A stretch of 64,000 bases of DNA from Dyadobacter sp. MSC1_007 (GCF_023667495.1 NZ_JAMOZL010000010.1:186001-250000), one strand, 5' to 3'; numbered from the stretch's first letter, positions 16,872 to 26,233 are shown. Numbers and translations are program-made. The notes: generated by a model not told the origin, from the sequence alone.

Positions 16872-18766
16872 TGGACAAGTTGTTTTGAAGTTTCTTCCCA
16901 GAGGGTAAAATGAAAGGTACTTCCGATTCCTGGCTCTGACTCGACCCAAATTTTTCCGTGATGGCGCTCAATCACTTTTTTGCAGATAGCCAGTCCCATA
17001 CCCGTGCCAGGGAAAGTCCGGGCTGAATGCAGCCGCTTAAATACTTCGAACACCTTGGAAACCTCGTCGGGTTGCATGCCTATTCCGTTATCTGTGAACC
17101 AGAACCGGACATATCCATCTTCCTGCTGCCATCCGATACTGATACCGGGCTGTTCACTAACAGTAAATTTCATGGCATTACTCAACAGGTTCTGGATCAG
17201 TTGCACAAGTTGTACCCTGTCGCCCTTCACGATCACGTCCGACTCGTTTTCGATTACAATGGAGGTGCCCGAGGCGTCTATCGCTGCACGCAGGTTCTGA
17301 AATGCCTGTTCGAGCAGCTCCCGGAATGAAAGATCGTCGGCCTTCCACTGACTTTTACTGACCTGCGCATAGTTCATCAGGTTCTCGATCAGTTCCTTCA
17401 TCCGGTTCGAGCCCAGGATCGACTTGGTTACATACTGTTTAAGTTCTGTTGTTTGGCCCTGATCAATTTTAATATCCATCAAATGCAAAAAACTCTTCAC
17501 TGTCCGAAGCGGCTCCTGTAAATCGTGGGAGACAATGGACGTAAACTGTTCCAGCTCCTGGTTAGCCTTCGAGAGCTCCTGGTTGATCACCTCCATTTTC
17601 CTCGCAATGGCCTGGTATTTCGATGCGTTTTCGCGCGCCGTCTGTTCAGCTCTTTTCCGCTCCGTAAGGTCACGGGTCACTTTTGAAAACCCTACCAGCA
17701 CACCTTCCTGGTTGTAAACCGCGGTAATCACCACATTAGCCCAAAAACGGCTTCCGTCCTTCCGTAGGCGCCATCCTTCTTCTTCGTATTTGCCAACGCT
17801 CCTGGCAATGCGAAGCTCGTTCGCGGGTTTGCCGTTGATGATATCCTCTTGCGGGTAAAATATAGAAAAGTATTTACCAATAATTTCCTTGGCGGTATAT
17901 CCCTTGATTTTATTGGCGCCCTCGTTCCAGCTTACGATCCTGCCTTTTTCATCCATCATAAAAATGGCGTAATCGGTCACCTGTTCTACCAGCAGCCGGT
18001 ACCTTTCTTCACTTTGCCGGAGTAAGGCTTCCTCTTTTTTACGTTCCGAAAGGTCTTTTGTTATTTTGGAAAAGCCAATTAACGTATTGTTTTCATTATA
18101 CAAAGCGGTCAAAACCACACTGGCCCAGAATGGGGAACCGTTTTTCTTGACCCGCCAGCCCTCTTCCTGGTATTTCCCAACGGCGCGGGCGATTTGAAGT
18201 TCTTTTTCGGGCTTATTGGCTGCCAGGTCGTCGGAAGTGTGAAAAATCGAAAAGTGTTTTCCAATGATCTCACCCGTCAAATAGCCGACTAGCTGCTGGC
18301 CACCTTCGTTCCAGGTAAGGATATGGCCGGTTGGATCGAGCATGAAGATGGAATAATCCTGCATCCCGTCGACCAAAAGCCGGTACATTTCCTCCGTTTC
18401 ACGCAGCCTGATTTCGTTTTGTTTGCGGTCGGTAATGTCGGTTATCAGACAGGTGAAGCCGGTTGAGTTCCCCGATGCGTCATGAACTCCGCTCAGGGTT
18501 ATTTCCGCCCAGTATTCTTCGCCGTTCTTCTTTTGCCGCAGCTCAGCCAGGTTGATTTGCCCTTGTCTTGCCGCAATGGTCAGATTGTATAGTGTTTTAA
18601 TGGAATCGGACGGGTCGCTGGAGAGAAAATGGAAAGGCTTACCAAGCAGTTCCGCTTCGTCAAAGCCGGTAACGTTTTGGGTCGTACGGTTACAATAGGT
18701 GATAATGCCATCTGCGTCGAGCATTAGGACAGCGCTACACAGGTTATCGAGCAGGGTATGGTGCAT
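16868..18766 (-). CDS. Sensor histidine kinase with three PAS domains
   Basis: The protein has 632 residues with no membrane segment, so it is cytoplasmic. PAS1 (about 5-115) begins DNLCSAVLMLDADGIITYCN. PAS2 (about 125-240) and PAS3 (about 247-365) are close relatives of each other, sharing KHFSIFHTSDD / KYFSIFYPQED and GWR..KNGS/RKDGSRFWA; both look like an internal duplication. A coiled linker leads to HisKA with FTSIVSHDLQEPLRTVKS, then HATPase with NLLSNAMKFT, FTDNGIGM and GTGMGLAICKKVI. This is the phytochrome-like kinase subclass with SHDLxEPL. PAS ligands are unknown. It is coupled by ATGA to the receiver protein downstream. Confidence 0.93.
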   Translation of the reverse strand: MHHTLLDNLCSAVLMLDADGIITYCNRTTQNVTGFDEAELLGKPFHFLSSDPSDSIKTLYNLTIAARQGQINLAELRQKKNGEEYWAEITLSGVHDASGNSTGFTCLITDITDRKQNEIRLRETEEMYRLLVDGMQDYSIFMLDPTGHILTWNEGGQQLVGYLTGEIIGKHFSIFHTSDDLAANKPEKELQIARAVGKYQEEGWRVKKNGSPFWASVVLTALYNENNTLIGFSKITKDLSERKKEEALLRQSEERYRLLVEQVTDYAIFMMDEKGRIVSWNEGANKIKGYTAKEIIGKYFSIFYPQEDIINGKPANELRIARSVGKYEEEGWRLRKDGSRFWANVVITAVYNQEGVLVGFSKVTRDLTERKRAEQTARENASKYQAIARKMEVINQELSKANQELEQFTSIVSHDLQEPLRTVKSFLHLMDIKIDQGQTTELKQYVTKSILGSNRMKELIENLMNYAQVSKSQWKADDLSFRELLEQAFQNLRAAIDASGTSIVIENESDVIVKGDRVQLVQLIQNLLSNAMKFTVSEQPGISIGWQQEDGYVRFWFTDNGIGMQPDEVSKVFEVFKRLHSARTFPGTGMGLAICKKVIERHHGKIWVESEPGIGSTFHFTLWEETSKQLVQ

Positions 18767-18875
18767 ATGCGAAATTAAGAATGAGGTCAGGCCGTTCGTT
18801 TGTCTTGTTTAAGTTTTGATAAAAAAATGATACCAGCATATACGTTTACCCTTGGACGCCTGAATTTTGCTGTAT

Positions 18876-20741
18876 TTAGGTTCTCAAAGGCCGCGAATTT
18901 GAAACGAATACAACCACGCCCGTGCCCTCCAAAGTAATCATTTCCGATGCGCGGGCATTTTGGGGTAATGCATCTGTCACACTACTTCCGTCAGGGTGCC
19001 ATTCCTGGTCTTGCGAATCCAGCACCTTCTTCCAATGCGGTTTGCTTTCAGGTAGATAAATGGTTGCCGGGGAATCAGACAAGTTGAAGCAGCAGGCCAT
19101 TTCATGCGCCTGGTCTTCACTTCTGCGGTGTAAAACGAACGCATTCCCGGCCAGATTGACCCGCACATCGTTTTTTCTGAAATTACCCAGCGCAGGATGC
19201 GCCTTTCTGAGAGCGATCAGTGTTTTATGCCAGCGGAGCATGACATTGTGTTTTCCGGTCAGCCGCTTATTCCAATCAATTTTAGACTTTTCAAAAGTCT
19301 GTTCGTCGTGTGCTTCCGGGGGTTCCTTGTCCCAGCCATAAGCTTCAAATTCCTTCTTTCTTCCTTCCGAAACCATACGGATCAGCTCCGGATCGGAATG
19401 GCTCACAAAATAGAAGAAAGGCGCGTCCTCGCCATATTCTTCCCCCATAAAAAGCATAGGCAGGTATGGAGAAAGCAGAATAGCTGCCGCCGCCAGTTTC
19501 TGCCGCTCAAAATCGACGAGGACACTGAGCCGCTCACCACCCACGCGGTTACCCACCTGGTCATGATTTTGATTAAACACTACAAAAGTATCTCCGGATA
19601 AGCCCGCCGAGGAAGCCCCGTGCCGCCGCTGGCGAAATAGCACATATTCGCCGCTGTGCACAAAACCGTCCGTGTAGGCTTTGGCCAGCTGCTGCATTTG
19701 CCCGAAGTCCTTGTAACGTTCCTGGCCATTTTTATCCAGTAACACATATAATGCATGATGAAAATCGTCCAGCCATTGCGCGGCCAGGTCATACCCACCG
19801 ACAGCAGTTGGCTGGACCACCCTCGGGCTGTTCAGGTCGCTTTCGGCTATGAGATAAAAGGGCCTTCCAAACCGCTGCTGAGCCTCTTTCAGTTTTTCGC
19901 TCACAAGCTCCCAGAAGGATACAGCGCCATTGTCGAACATGGTATGGATCGCGTCGATCCTTAGGCCGTCGAGGTGATAGTGTTGATACCAATGCATGAT
20001 GGCGTCCGAAAAATACGCCCGTACACCGTCGGACCAGGCGTCGTCGAAATTCATCGCATTACCCCAGGGAGTGCGGTATTTCTCGGTGAAATAAGGGCCG
20101 AAATCGGCAAAGCAGTTGCCCTCGGGGCCGATGTGATTGAAAACAACGTCCAGAATGACTGCGAGGCCATGCTGGTGTGCGGCATCAATGAGTCTCTTAA
20201 AACCGTCTGGGCCACCGTACGAATTTTGGACAGCAATTGGAAAAACGCCGTCGTAGCCCCAGTTCCTTCCTCCCGAGAATTGCGATACCGGCATGATTTC
20301 CAGCGCTGTAATGCCCGTTTCGGCAAGGTCTTTCAGGCGGGGGATAATGGCGTCGAAGGTACCTTCGGGCGTAAATGTCCCCACATGAATTTCATAAAAT
20401 ATCAGCTCTTTCTGCGGGATATTCTTCCATGTTGCATCCTGCCATTCAAAGCGCGAATGATCCACAAGTTGCGAAGGCCCGTGGACGCCTTCTGGTTGGT
20501 AATGCGATGCGGGATCAGGCAGTTTTTTGCCTTTTTCAGGTTCAAAGTAATATTGTAAAGGCGCGTTAACGCCGGTAAGACGCGTGCTGAAATAGCCCCA
20601 TTCGTCTTTCGCCATTTCAATCACTTTTTGCTCAGGCGCTACGATATGAAGCCGCATTTGTTCTTTTTCCGGCGCCCACACGGTGAATATCGCTTCCTGA
20701 TTTTCATAATGTGGTCCCAAAAAGTTCATTAAATCAGGCAT
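18876..20741 (-). CDS. treZ: Malto-oligosyltrehalose trehalohydrolase
   Basis: The protein has 621 residues from the chosen start MPDLMNFLGPHYEN; an earlier ATG at 20759 would extend into the upstream gene. The N-terminal carbohydrate-binding-like domain (FTVWAPEKEQMRLHI) is followed by a GH13 barrel with GRNWGYDGVFP, VILDVVFNHIGPEGN, nucleophile GLRIDAIH, acid/base LIAESDLN and transition-state stabiliser FNQNHDQVGNR. TreZ releases trehalose from maltooligosyl-trehalose made by TreY. Neither treY nor treX is in this window. The gene overlaps the end of the FAD/Rieske gene by 8 bp, an odd operon partner, and both may serve a desiccation or oxidative stress response. Confidence 0.93.
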   Translation of the reverse strand: MPDLMNFLGPHYENQEAIFTVWAPEKEQMRLHIVAPEQKVIEMAKDEWGYFSTRLTGVNAPLQYYFEPEKGKKLPDPASHYQPEGVHGPSQLVDHSRFEWQDATWKNIPQKELIFYEIHVGTFTPEGTFDAIIPRLKDLAETGITALEIMPVSQFSGGRNWGYDGVFPIAVQNSYGGPDGFKRLIDAAHQHGLAVILDVVFNHIGPEGNCFADFGPYFTEKYRTPWGNAMNFDDAWSDGVRAYFSDAIMHWYQHYHLDGLRIDAIHTMFDNGAVSFWELVSEKLKEAQQRFGRPFYLIAESDLNSPRVVQPTAVGGYDLAAQWLDDFHHALYVLLDKNGQERYKDFGQMQQLAKAYTDGFVHSGEYVLFRQRRHGASSAGLSGDTFVVFNQNHDQVGNRVGGERLSVLVDFERQKLAAAAILLSPYLPMLFMGEEYGEDAPFFYFVSHSDPELIRMVSEGRKKEFEAYGWDKEPPEAHDEQTFEKSKIDWNKRLTGKHNVMLRWHKTLIALRKAHPALGNFRKNDVRVNLAGNAFVLHRRSEDQAHEMACCFNLSDSPATIYLPESKPHWKKVLDSQDQEWHPDGSSVTDALPQNARASEMITLEGTGVVVFVSNSRPLRT

Positions 20742-22299
20742 AAGGTGTAAGATTATCACGTGCCGGGCCGGTCAGCACATTGCCATGGCAGTCGTACCGG
20801 GCGCCGTGGCAGGGGCAGTCCCAGCTTTTTTCAGTGTTGTTCCATTGAACAATGCATTTCGCATGCGTGCATACGGGACTGAGCGCATGGACGCCGCCCG
20901 CGGGATCTTTATAAACAGCCAGTTTATCTCCTTTATACTCCACAATGGAGCCGCTATCTACAGGCATATCGGCAAGGGATGCTACCTCATCAATGCCAAA
21001 ACGGTCGCCGACGAAATGTTTTACCACATCCGCATTTTCCTTGACGAATTCAGTAAATCCTGCGATCGGTTTAATGCGTCCGGGGTCGAAAAGCTTCTGA
21101 TAGGTGCTTTTGCCGCTTAGGATAAGGTCGCTGATTATCAAGGCCGAAAGCGTACCAAGCATCATCCCGTTGCCATTGTAGCCTGTGGCCGTGTAAATAC
21201 CTTTGGGAGCGCCCGGCAGCTCACCAATGTAAGGCAACCCATCCGCCGGAACATAATATTGTGCCGACCATTGGGCTGCGATTTCGTCTATATCGTAGTA
21301 TTCCCTGGTATAGCCAACCAGGTCGGCAAATGCCTGTTCCGGGTCGCCGTGGCCTGTTTTATGGTCGTGCCCACCCGCGATGAGGTATTGCTTTCCATCG
21401 ATTGTATGCGACCTGAAATAATGGTACGGATCCTGCATGTCATACACCAGGCCCTTGGGGTAGGCATTGTCTTTCAAAGTAGCGGCGATCACATAGCTGC
21501 GGTATGGGGCATTGCGAAAGTGCAGCACATTAATGCCCGGCGGAATATGGGTCGCATACACGACTTCACTGGCTTTTATCTCCTTTTCACCGACCCTGGC
21601 AATGTGGTAATCGTCTGTGGAATGCAATTCCCCGATCCGTGTATTTTCGAGGACAACGCCGCCGGAAGCTACAAATTCTTTTTGTAATGCGAGGATGTAC
21701 TTCAATGGATGAAACTGTGCCTGATTGGCGAATACCACCGCTTTCCGGTAATGGACCGGCGTAGGTACTGCCGTTGTTGGCTCGGCTTGTACGCCTGCCC
21801 GAACTGCACTTTGGTACAGGTCGTCAAGCTCTTTTTCTTCGTTTTCGGTCTCCGCATACACGTAACCGTCCAGCCATTCGAAATCGCAGTTGATATCATA
21901 GGTTTTTACATAATGAGCTATTGCGCTCACCGCCTCAGCGATGCCCTGAGCAAATTGCAATGCCGCTTCACGGCTGAATGCCTTTTCGACCTCCGCATAG
22001 GTTGTATCCGCGAATGTGTTGATATGTGCAGTGGTACCGCCCGTGGTCCCATAACCTGCATGATGTGCATCTGCCACAATGCATCGTTTTCCGGCTTTTT
22101 GCAGGATCAGGGCAGTAGTAAGGCCGGTTATGCCAGCCCCGACGATGAGCGTATCGTAAATAGTGTAGTCAGAAAAACTGCCGCCTGCCCCGGCCGGTTC
22201 AGTATTGGTGTTCCAGAGGCTGGCATTCTTGCCATCACGCGCCCAGGAGCCGCTATCGTCGGGTGCATTTGTAGCGAAGTTACGTTCAGAGTCTTTCAT
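20734..22299 (-). CDS. FAD-dependent oxidoreductase with C-terminal Rieske domain
   Basis: The protein has 521 residues. After a polar leader, the DAO-type FAD fold begins at DTLIVGAGITGLTTALILQKAG (about residue 48), with GTTGGTTAHINTF and, near 365, DGLPYIGELPGAPKGIYTATGYNGNGM. The last 100 residues form a Rieske [2Fe-2S] domain with ligands in CTHAKCIVQWN and CPCHGARYD. This DAO-Rieske fusion resembles the YhfW family of Bacillus, whose substrate is not settled. The enzyme is probably cytoplasmic. It is translated just ahead of treZ with overlapping ends. Confidence 0.9.
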   Translation of the reverse strand: MKDSERNFATNAPDDSGSWARDGKNASLWNTNTEPAGAGGSFSDYTIYDTLIVGAGITGLTTALILQKAGKRCIVADAHHAGYGTTGGTTAHINTFADTTYAEVEKAFSREAALQFAQGIAEAVSAIAHYVKTYDINCDFEWLDGYVYAETENEEKELDDLYQSAVRAGVQAEPTTAVPTPVHYRKAVVFANQAQFHPLKYILALQKEFVASGGVVLENTRIGELHSTDDYHIARVGEKEIKASEVVYATHIPPGINVLHFRNAPYRSYVIAATLKDNAYPKGLVYDMQDPYHYFRSHTIDGKQYLIAGGHDHKTGHGDPEQAFADLVGYTREYYDIDEIAAQWSAQYYVPADGLPYIGELPGAPKGIYTATGYNGNGMMLGTLSALIISDLILSGKSTYQKLFDPGRIKPIAGFTEFVKENADVVKHFVGDRFGIDEVASLADMPVDSGSIVEYKGDKLAVYKDPAGGVHALSPVCTHAKCIVQWNNTEKSWDCPCHGARYDCHGNVLTGPARDNLTPYA

Positions 22300-22437
22300 T
22301 GATGTGCGGTTTTAGTCCAATCGCGTTTCGGTTAAAATCGTACCAGCGACAGCACCTGGTCCTATATTGCATGCATTGCAGCCATTGGAACAACTTTTTT
22401 GGTTTCAATCATCAACTCAACAAACTAAACATTCACG

Positions 22438-23340
22438 ATGCTGCGAGAAGGAAATCCCATTATAAGGCATACTTTCACCGCCGATCCCACCGTGTTGGTA
22501 CACGATGGAGCGGCCTACTTGTACACTGGGCATGATGAGCCGCCGAAGGGCCAGGAGGTCTACAACATGCAGCGTTGGCTCTGTTTTTCATCTACGGATC
22601 TTTTGGAATGGCATGAACATCCCAGCCCGTTGCAAGCGAAGGATTTCAAATGGGCCGACGGCGATGCTTTCGCTTCGAAGGTGATTGAACATAACAACCG
22701 GTTTTACTGGTTTGTGTCGGTCAGCAATGGGACCGGGTTCGGGAAGGCGATCGGTGTGGCCGTCGCGGACAACCCGGCCGGACCTTTCACAGATGCCATC
22801 GGAGCGCCGCTCGTTACCCACGCAATGCTTCCAAAAACAGAAAACGAAAAAGCCAACCTCGATCCGACGGTCCTTGTCGACGATGATGGCAGGGCTTACC
22901 TGATCTGGGGAAATGGACAATGTTACTTTGCAGAATTAAGAAGCGATCTGCTGCAACTGAACGGGCCGGTTTCCACGATCGATCTGCCTCATTTTGCCGA
23001 AGGGGCGCACATTCACAAACGGGGAAAATACTATTACCTGGCTTATGGCTACGGATATCCTGAAAAAGTAGCCTATGCGATGAGCGAAAGTATTTTTGGT
23101 CCCTGGGAATGGAAAGGGATACTGAATGAAATTGCGGGGAATTGTGCCACCAACCGGCCTGCAATACTGGACTTTAAAGGAAGAAGCTATTTTTTCTATC
23201 ACAATGGTGCTCTGCCGAACGGGGGCAGCCACCGGCGGTCGGTGTGCATCGACTTTTTACATTATGAAGAGGATGGTACGATGAGGCGGGTCGTCATGTC
23301 GACGGAGGGGATTTTACCACCTGTCAGTTCGAAAACATGA
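22438..23340 (+). CDS. Glycoside hydrolase family 43 (beta-xylosidase / arabinosidase-like)
   Basis: The protein has 300 residues and a five-bladed beta-propeller. The three GH43 acidic residues are visible: general base Asp in FTADPTVLVHDG, pKa-modulating Asp in NLDPTVLVDDDGRAYLIWG and general acid Glu in FAEGAHIHKRGKYYYL. There is no signal peptide, so it probably acts in the cytoplasm on short pentose oligosaccharides; xylo- and arabino-oligomers are the usual substrates. It stands alone, with a 138-bp upstream region and a terminator downstream. No transporter or SusCD pair is next to it. Confidence 0.88.
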   Translation: MLREGNPIIRHTFTADPTVLVHDGAAYLYTGHDEPPKGQEVYNMQRWLCFSSTDLLEWHEHPSPLQAKDFKWADGDAFASKVIEHNNRFYWFVSVSNGTGFGKAIGVAVADNPAGPFTDAIGAPLVTHAMLPKTENEKANLDPTVLVDDDGRAYLIWGNGQCYFAELRSDLLQLNGPVSTIDLPHFAEGAHIHKRGKYYYLAYGYGYPEKVAYAMSESIFGPWEWKGILNEIAGNCATNRPAILDFKGRSYFFYHNGALPNGGSHRRSVCIDFLHYEEDGTMRRVVMSTEGILPPVSSKT

Positions 23341-23461
23341 TAGAAGTAACCGTGACCCCATAAATGCCGGTATTCGCCACAAACCGGTGCGAAGTATTTG
23401 TTATATCAGCCGTGTTTGGGTTAATTAGGATCAAATTTGAATAACCCAGCACCCGTTTTAC

Positions 23462-23496
23462 GAAGCGACCCTCCTCGGAGGGCCGCTTCTTTTTAT
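23462..23496 (+). terminator. Rho-independent terminator after GH43 gene
   Basis: GAAGCGACCCTC and GAGGGCCGCTTC (23462-23489) pair with one mismatch around a tetraloop and are followed by CTTTTTATT on the plus strand. Confidence 0.85.
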
Positions 23497-23511
23497 TAAA
23501 CTGGTTGCAAA

Positions 23512-24729
23512 TCAGAGTGGTATCCAGCACTGATCGTACAGATCGGCCAGTACCTGCGGTGAACTGATCTGGCTTTGCTGCGAATTGGCAAACACCGCAA
23601 CCTGAATTTTTCCAAAATCGAAAGCCATCGTTTCACAGTTACTTCCAACCCCTTTTTTCCAGTAATAAATGCCTTTATCACCACCTATCTTGTCGTCGAA
23701 ACCAAGCAAATGCTGTTTCATTGCATTAAGGCCGTTTAAGCTGACGATCTTGAACTGAGACACAGCCGACTGGATCTGGGCGAATTGTGCTGCGCTGATA
23801 TACAATCCGGTCGCACCACCGTTGAGGTTATTGTCTGTCTTCGAAATACCCGGTTCCTCGCCATCTTTGGAAGGGTATCCCTTTGTTCCCAGTGATGCGC
23901 TGATGTCGCCACTATTGTCCCAGGCACGCCACCCGATCACGTAAGGATTGGAAAGTCCGGCAGGAATAAAGACATTAAAGCGAACAAATTCACGGTAATA
24001 CATGGCGACAGTTTTGAAGAGGTCGGTCTCGTTGTTTTTGCTGTCGAGCATATTGAGCATGTTGCTGTTACCCTGCTTGGCGAGTTCCTTGGCCTGCACA
24101 TAGGGGAGGATAATGGCGAGCAGTTCATAGTTTACATTATCATCATCCCGTACCTGCTGATCAAATTCTGTATTCTGAAGAGGGCCTTCGACAGTCTGGC
24201 GTAGCGTGCTGAGACCACCATTGTGGTTAATAAGGCCCGTGCGGTGCGAAAGCATTCTCTGGAACGTCAGCTCTTTAAATTTGGCGCTGGGAACCCAGCC
24301 TTTTGGCAGGTAAGTGTGTACTTTCGTCGAAAGTGTGAGATTATATTTTTCCAATGCCCTGATCACCGAGACAGCAGTAACAAATTGCGTGGTGTTCACG
24401 ATCTCCTGCTCCACTGTGGCCCCGTGGAGCTGAAATGGCGTTTCGATCTTCTTACGCGCCCAGCCGTCCCCGCCATTAGTGCCATAATACTCTACTCCAT
24501 TGTTATAGATAGCATAGCCGAATCCGGCCACCTGCGGTTCCATATAATCTTCGATTAATTGCGCAAACTTAACCTGGTCAAACTTCGTAGGGATACCCAG
24601 CTTGGCCGACCTTACCGCCTCCGGTTCAACGTCTCCCATGATCTCATCTTCTTTCTTGCATCCGGTCGACAGCAATGCCGCGCCGAATATGACGCTCATA
24701 CTCAAAACTTTAAAGAAATTCGTTTTCAT
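23512..24729 (-). CDS. Beta-lactamase-fold lipoprotein, probably catalytically inactive
   Basis: The protein has 405 residues. The signal peptide ends in the lipobox LSTGC (Cys24), so it is a lipoprotein. The body follows the serine hydrolase / class C beta-lactamase plan (TFQRMLSHRTGL, NVNYELLAIIL, GGATGLYISAAQFAQIQSAV). The active-site SxxK that should lie near residues 112-115 reads NTTQ, so both nucleophile and lysine are missing. The YxN motif reads DDN, and no KTG-like HxG motif is evident near the C-terminus. It is likely a binding or structural pseudo-enzyme at the cell envelope. Fold assignment is moderately sure; loss of activity is inference from the missing residues. Confidence 0.72.
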   Translation of the reverse strand: MKTNFFKVLSMSVIFGAALLSTGCKKEDEIMGDVEPEAVRSAKLGIPTKFDQVKFAQLIEDYMEPQVAGFGYAIYNNGVEYYGTNGGDGWARKKIETPFQLHGATVEQEIVNTTQFVTAVSVIRALEKYNLTLSTKVHTYLPKGWVPSAKFKELTFQRMLSHRTGLINHNGGLSTLRQTVEGPLQNTEFDQQVRDDDNVNYELLAIILPYVQAKELAKQGNSNMLNMLDSKNNETDLFKTVAMYYREFVRFNVFIPAGLSNPYVIGWRAWDNSGDISASLGTKGYPSKDGEEPGISKTDNNLNGGATGLYISAAQFAQIQSAVSQFKIVSLNGLNAMKQHLLGFDDKIGGDKGIYYWKKGVGSNCETMAFDFGKIQVAVFANSQQSQISSPQVLADLYDQCWIPL

Positions 24730-24796
24730 TGTGCTAAATAGTTAATTGTTTAAAATTGGTATGGATATGTGAATTGGTACTCATAGGGATACTGGC

Positions 24797-24814
24797 CGCC
24801 GCGAAAGCGCGGCG
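24797..24814. other. Strong GC hairpin between lipoprotein and StyA-like genes
   Basis: CGCCGCG (24797-24803), loop AAAG, CGCGGCG (24808-24814) form a perfect 7-bp stem downstream of the StyA-like gene on the minus strand. No U tract follows, so a terminator is possible but not typical. Confidence 0.4.
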
Positions 24815-24850
24815 AAATGAAGAAGATAGAGAGGGGGATATTAGTGGGGG

Positions 24851-26092
24851 TTAAATCGCGGCCTGCATTTTTTCGGCCATATAAAGACGGGCTGCTTGTT
24901 CATCGTCCAGCCAGGGAAACAGTGCAGGTGGGTGATTGAAGCCATTAACAAAATCAGAAGCGATATCAGGGTTCTGGCTTGCTGCGCCGAGCAGTTCGAT
25001 CACGTGGGGCGCAGGTGGGCTCAGGAAAATGTCGCAAAAGCGGTTGACGTGACGGGAATATTCCCAAAACTCCTCAAATGTGCGGTTCATCCATTCAGCG
25101 TCAAATGGCGCATTACCATGCCGGATGATCGCCTGGGCGTATACGTTGGCCATTTTCGAAGCATTGTTGCCACCTTGGCCGACGATAGGATCATTCAGGA
25201 TCACCGTGTCGCCCAGGCCCATCACTGCCGCTTTCGAGTTCAAGTGCACGACGGGTTTCCGAACCACGGGGGTGAACGAGCCTTTCAAATAGGCATCGTC
25301 GGCGATTATTTCTGCATTTGCAAACGCTTCATATCGCCAGGGTAGCAGGATACGGATCATTTCTTTGGTCCTTTCCAATAGTTGGGAACCGGACATAGCG
25401 CCGTCGAACACGTCCATTGGTCCGCCCGGGATGCTTTCTACCAGTAAAAAAGCACATTGAATATCGTCTTTCTGGTAAAATGGGGCGGTAATAATCTCAC
25501 CGGCTCCCATTACAGCGTCGAGTGAGATGGAAGTGAATTTGGTTTTCCCGATATGTTCGAAATTGTTGATATGCAGCTGCACCAGCTTGCGTGCCGGAAC
25601 TTCGTGTGTGGACCTTTCGTCGTCCCGGGTGAACAGCCGTGCAAGCGGCCCCTTGCCGGAAGATACGATCACGAGGTCGAACTGTTCAGTACACGCCAGC
25701 AGGTCGGAAGGCGTGGTGTCGCTGACGATAAATTGTCCGCCCAGTTTTTCAAAAAGCTTGATCCATTGATAAAATTTCATACGTTGGTCAATGGAAGCAC
25801 CGGGCTTACTGGTCCGTGAGTTGATGCTGAATGCATAGTTTCCGTCCGGTGTTCCGAAGTTGACATTGAACCCTGTGGAGTGGTAAGCCGAATCTTTCCA
25901 AAGATCAAGGCCGAGCTCCCTTTCCAATTGCAGGGAATCATGAAAGAGATAGGTCGCACCAGTAGGCGGGCCGTTGAATATTTCTTCAGCTGAACGTTCC
26001 GAGACCATCGTTACCTGGTAACCGTTCCTGATCAATCTAATGGCCAGGTGTAATCCCGACTGGCCAGCGCCCATGATTGCTATCTTTCTCAT
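24851..26092 (-). CDS. Styrene/indole monooxygenase-like flavoprotein (StyA family)
   Basis: The protein has 413 residues. The N-terminal FAD-binding Rossmann motif is IAIMGAGQSGLHLAIRLIRNG. It is followed by the StyA-type NGPPTGATYLFHDSLQLERELGL region, with the C-terminal hallmark VILNDPIVGQGGNNASKMA near residues 290-310. StyA enzymes epoxidise styrene or indole using FADH2 supplied by a separate reductase, StyB. No reductase lies nearby, so reduced flavin must come from elsewhere. It is monocistronic on the minus strand, with a TAnnTTTG element upstream. The substrate in this bacterium is unknown; indole or another aryl alkene is possible. Confidence 0.82.
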   Translation of the reverse strand: MRKIAIMGAGQSGLHLAIRLIRNGYQVTMVSERSAEEIFNGPPTGATYLFHDSLQLERELGLDLWKDSAYHSTGFNVNFGTPDGNYAFSINSRTSKPGASIDQRMKFYQWIKLFEKLGGQFIVSDTTPSDLLACTEQFDLVIVSSGKGPLARLFTRDDERSTHEVPARKLVQLHINNFEHIGKTKFTSISLDAVMGAGEIITAPFYQKDDIQCAFLLVESIPGGPMDVFDGAMSGSQLLERTKEMIRILLPWRYEAFANAEIIADDAYLKGSFTPVVRKPVVHLNSKAAVMGLGDTVILNDPIVGQGGNNASKMANVYAQAIIRHGNAPFDAEWMNRTFEEFWEYSRHVNRFCDIFLSPPAPHVIELLGAASQNPDIASDFVNGFNHPPALFPWLDDEQAARLYMAEKMQAAI

Positions 26093-26121
26093 TGTGTTAT
26101 CATTTTAAACTTTCGATGTGA

Positions 26122-26129
26122 CAAAGGTA
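26122..26129 (-). promoter_or_regulatory. -7 element for StyA-like gene
   Basis: TACCTTTG on the minus strand is an exact TAnnTTTG match about 30 nt upstream of the start codon. No clear TTTG is seen at the -33 distance. Confidence 0.5.
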
Positions 26130-26225
26130 AATGACAGCTCAGGGCACATTTCGAAAGGTTTCATTAAAAAGTATAAAAAAATATAAAAATGCGACCAGTC
26201 GGATTTCAAGTGACGAAGCGGCTGT

Positions 26226-26233
26226 TACCTTTG
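26226..26233 (+). promoter_or_regulatory. -7 element for the hybrid kinase gene
   Basis: TACCTTTG matches TAnnTTTG exactly, 43 nt before the start codon. TTTC at 26204-26207 sits 18 bp upstream as a near-consensus -33 element. The same TACCTTTG octamer serves the divergent StyA-like gene. Confidence 0.55.

Noticed and set aside
18767..18875. Search for a promoter between the PAS kinase and treZ genes
   Set aside because: The A/T-rich stretch has no TAnnTTTG element at a convincing distance from the kinase start.
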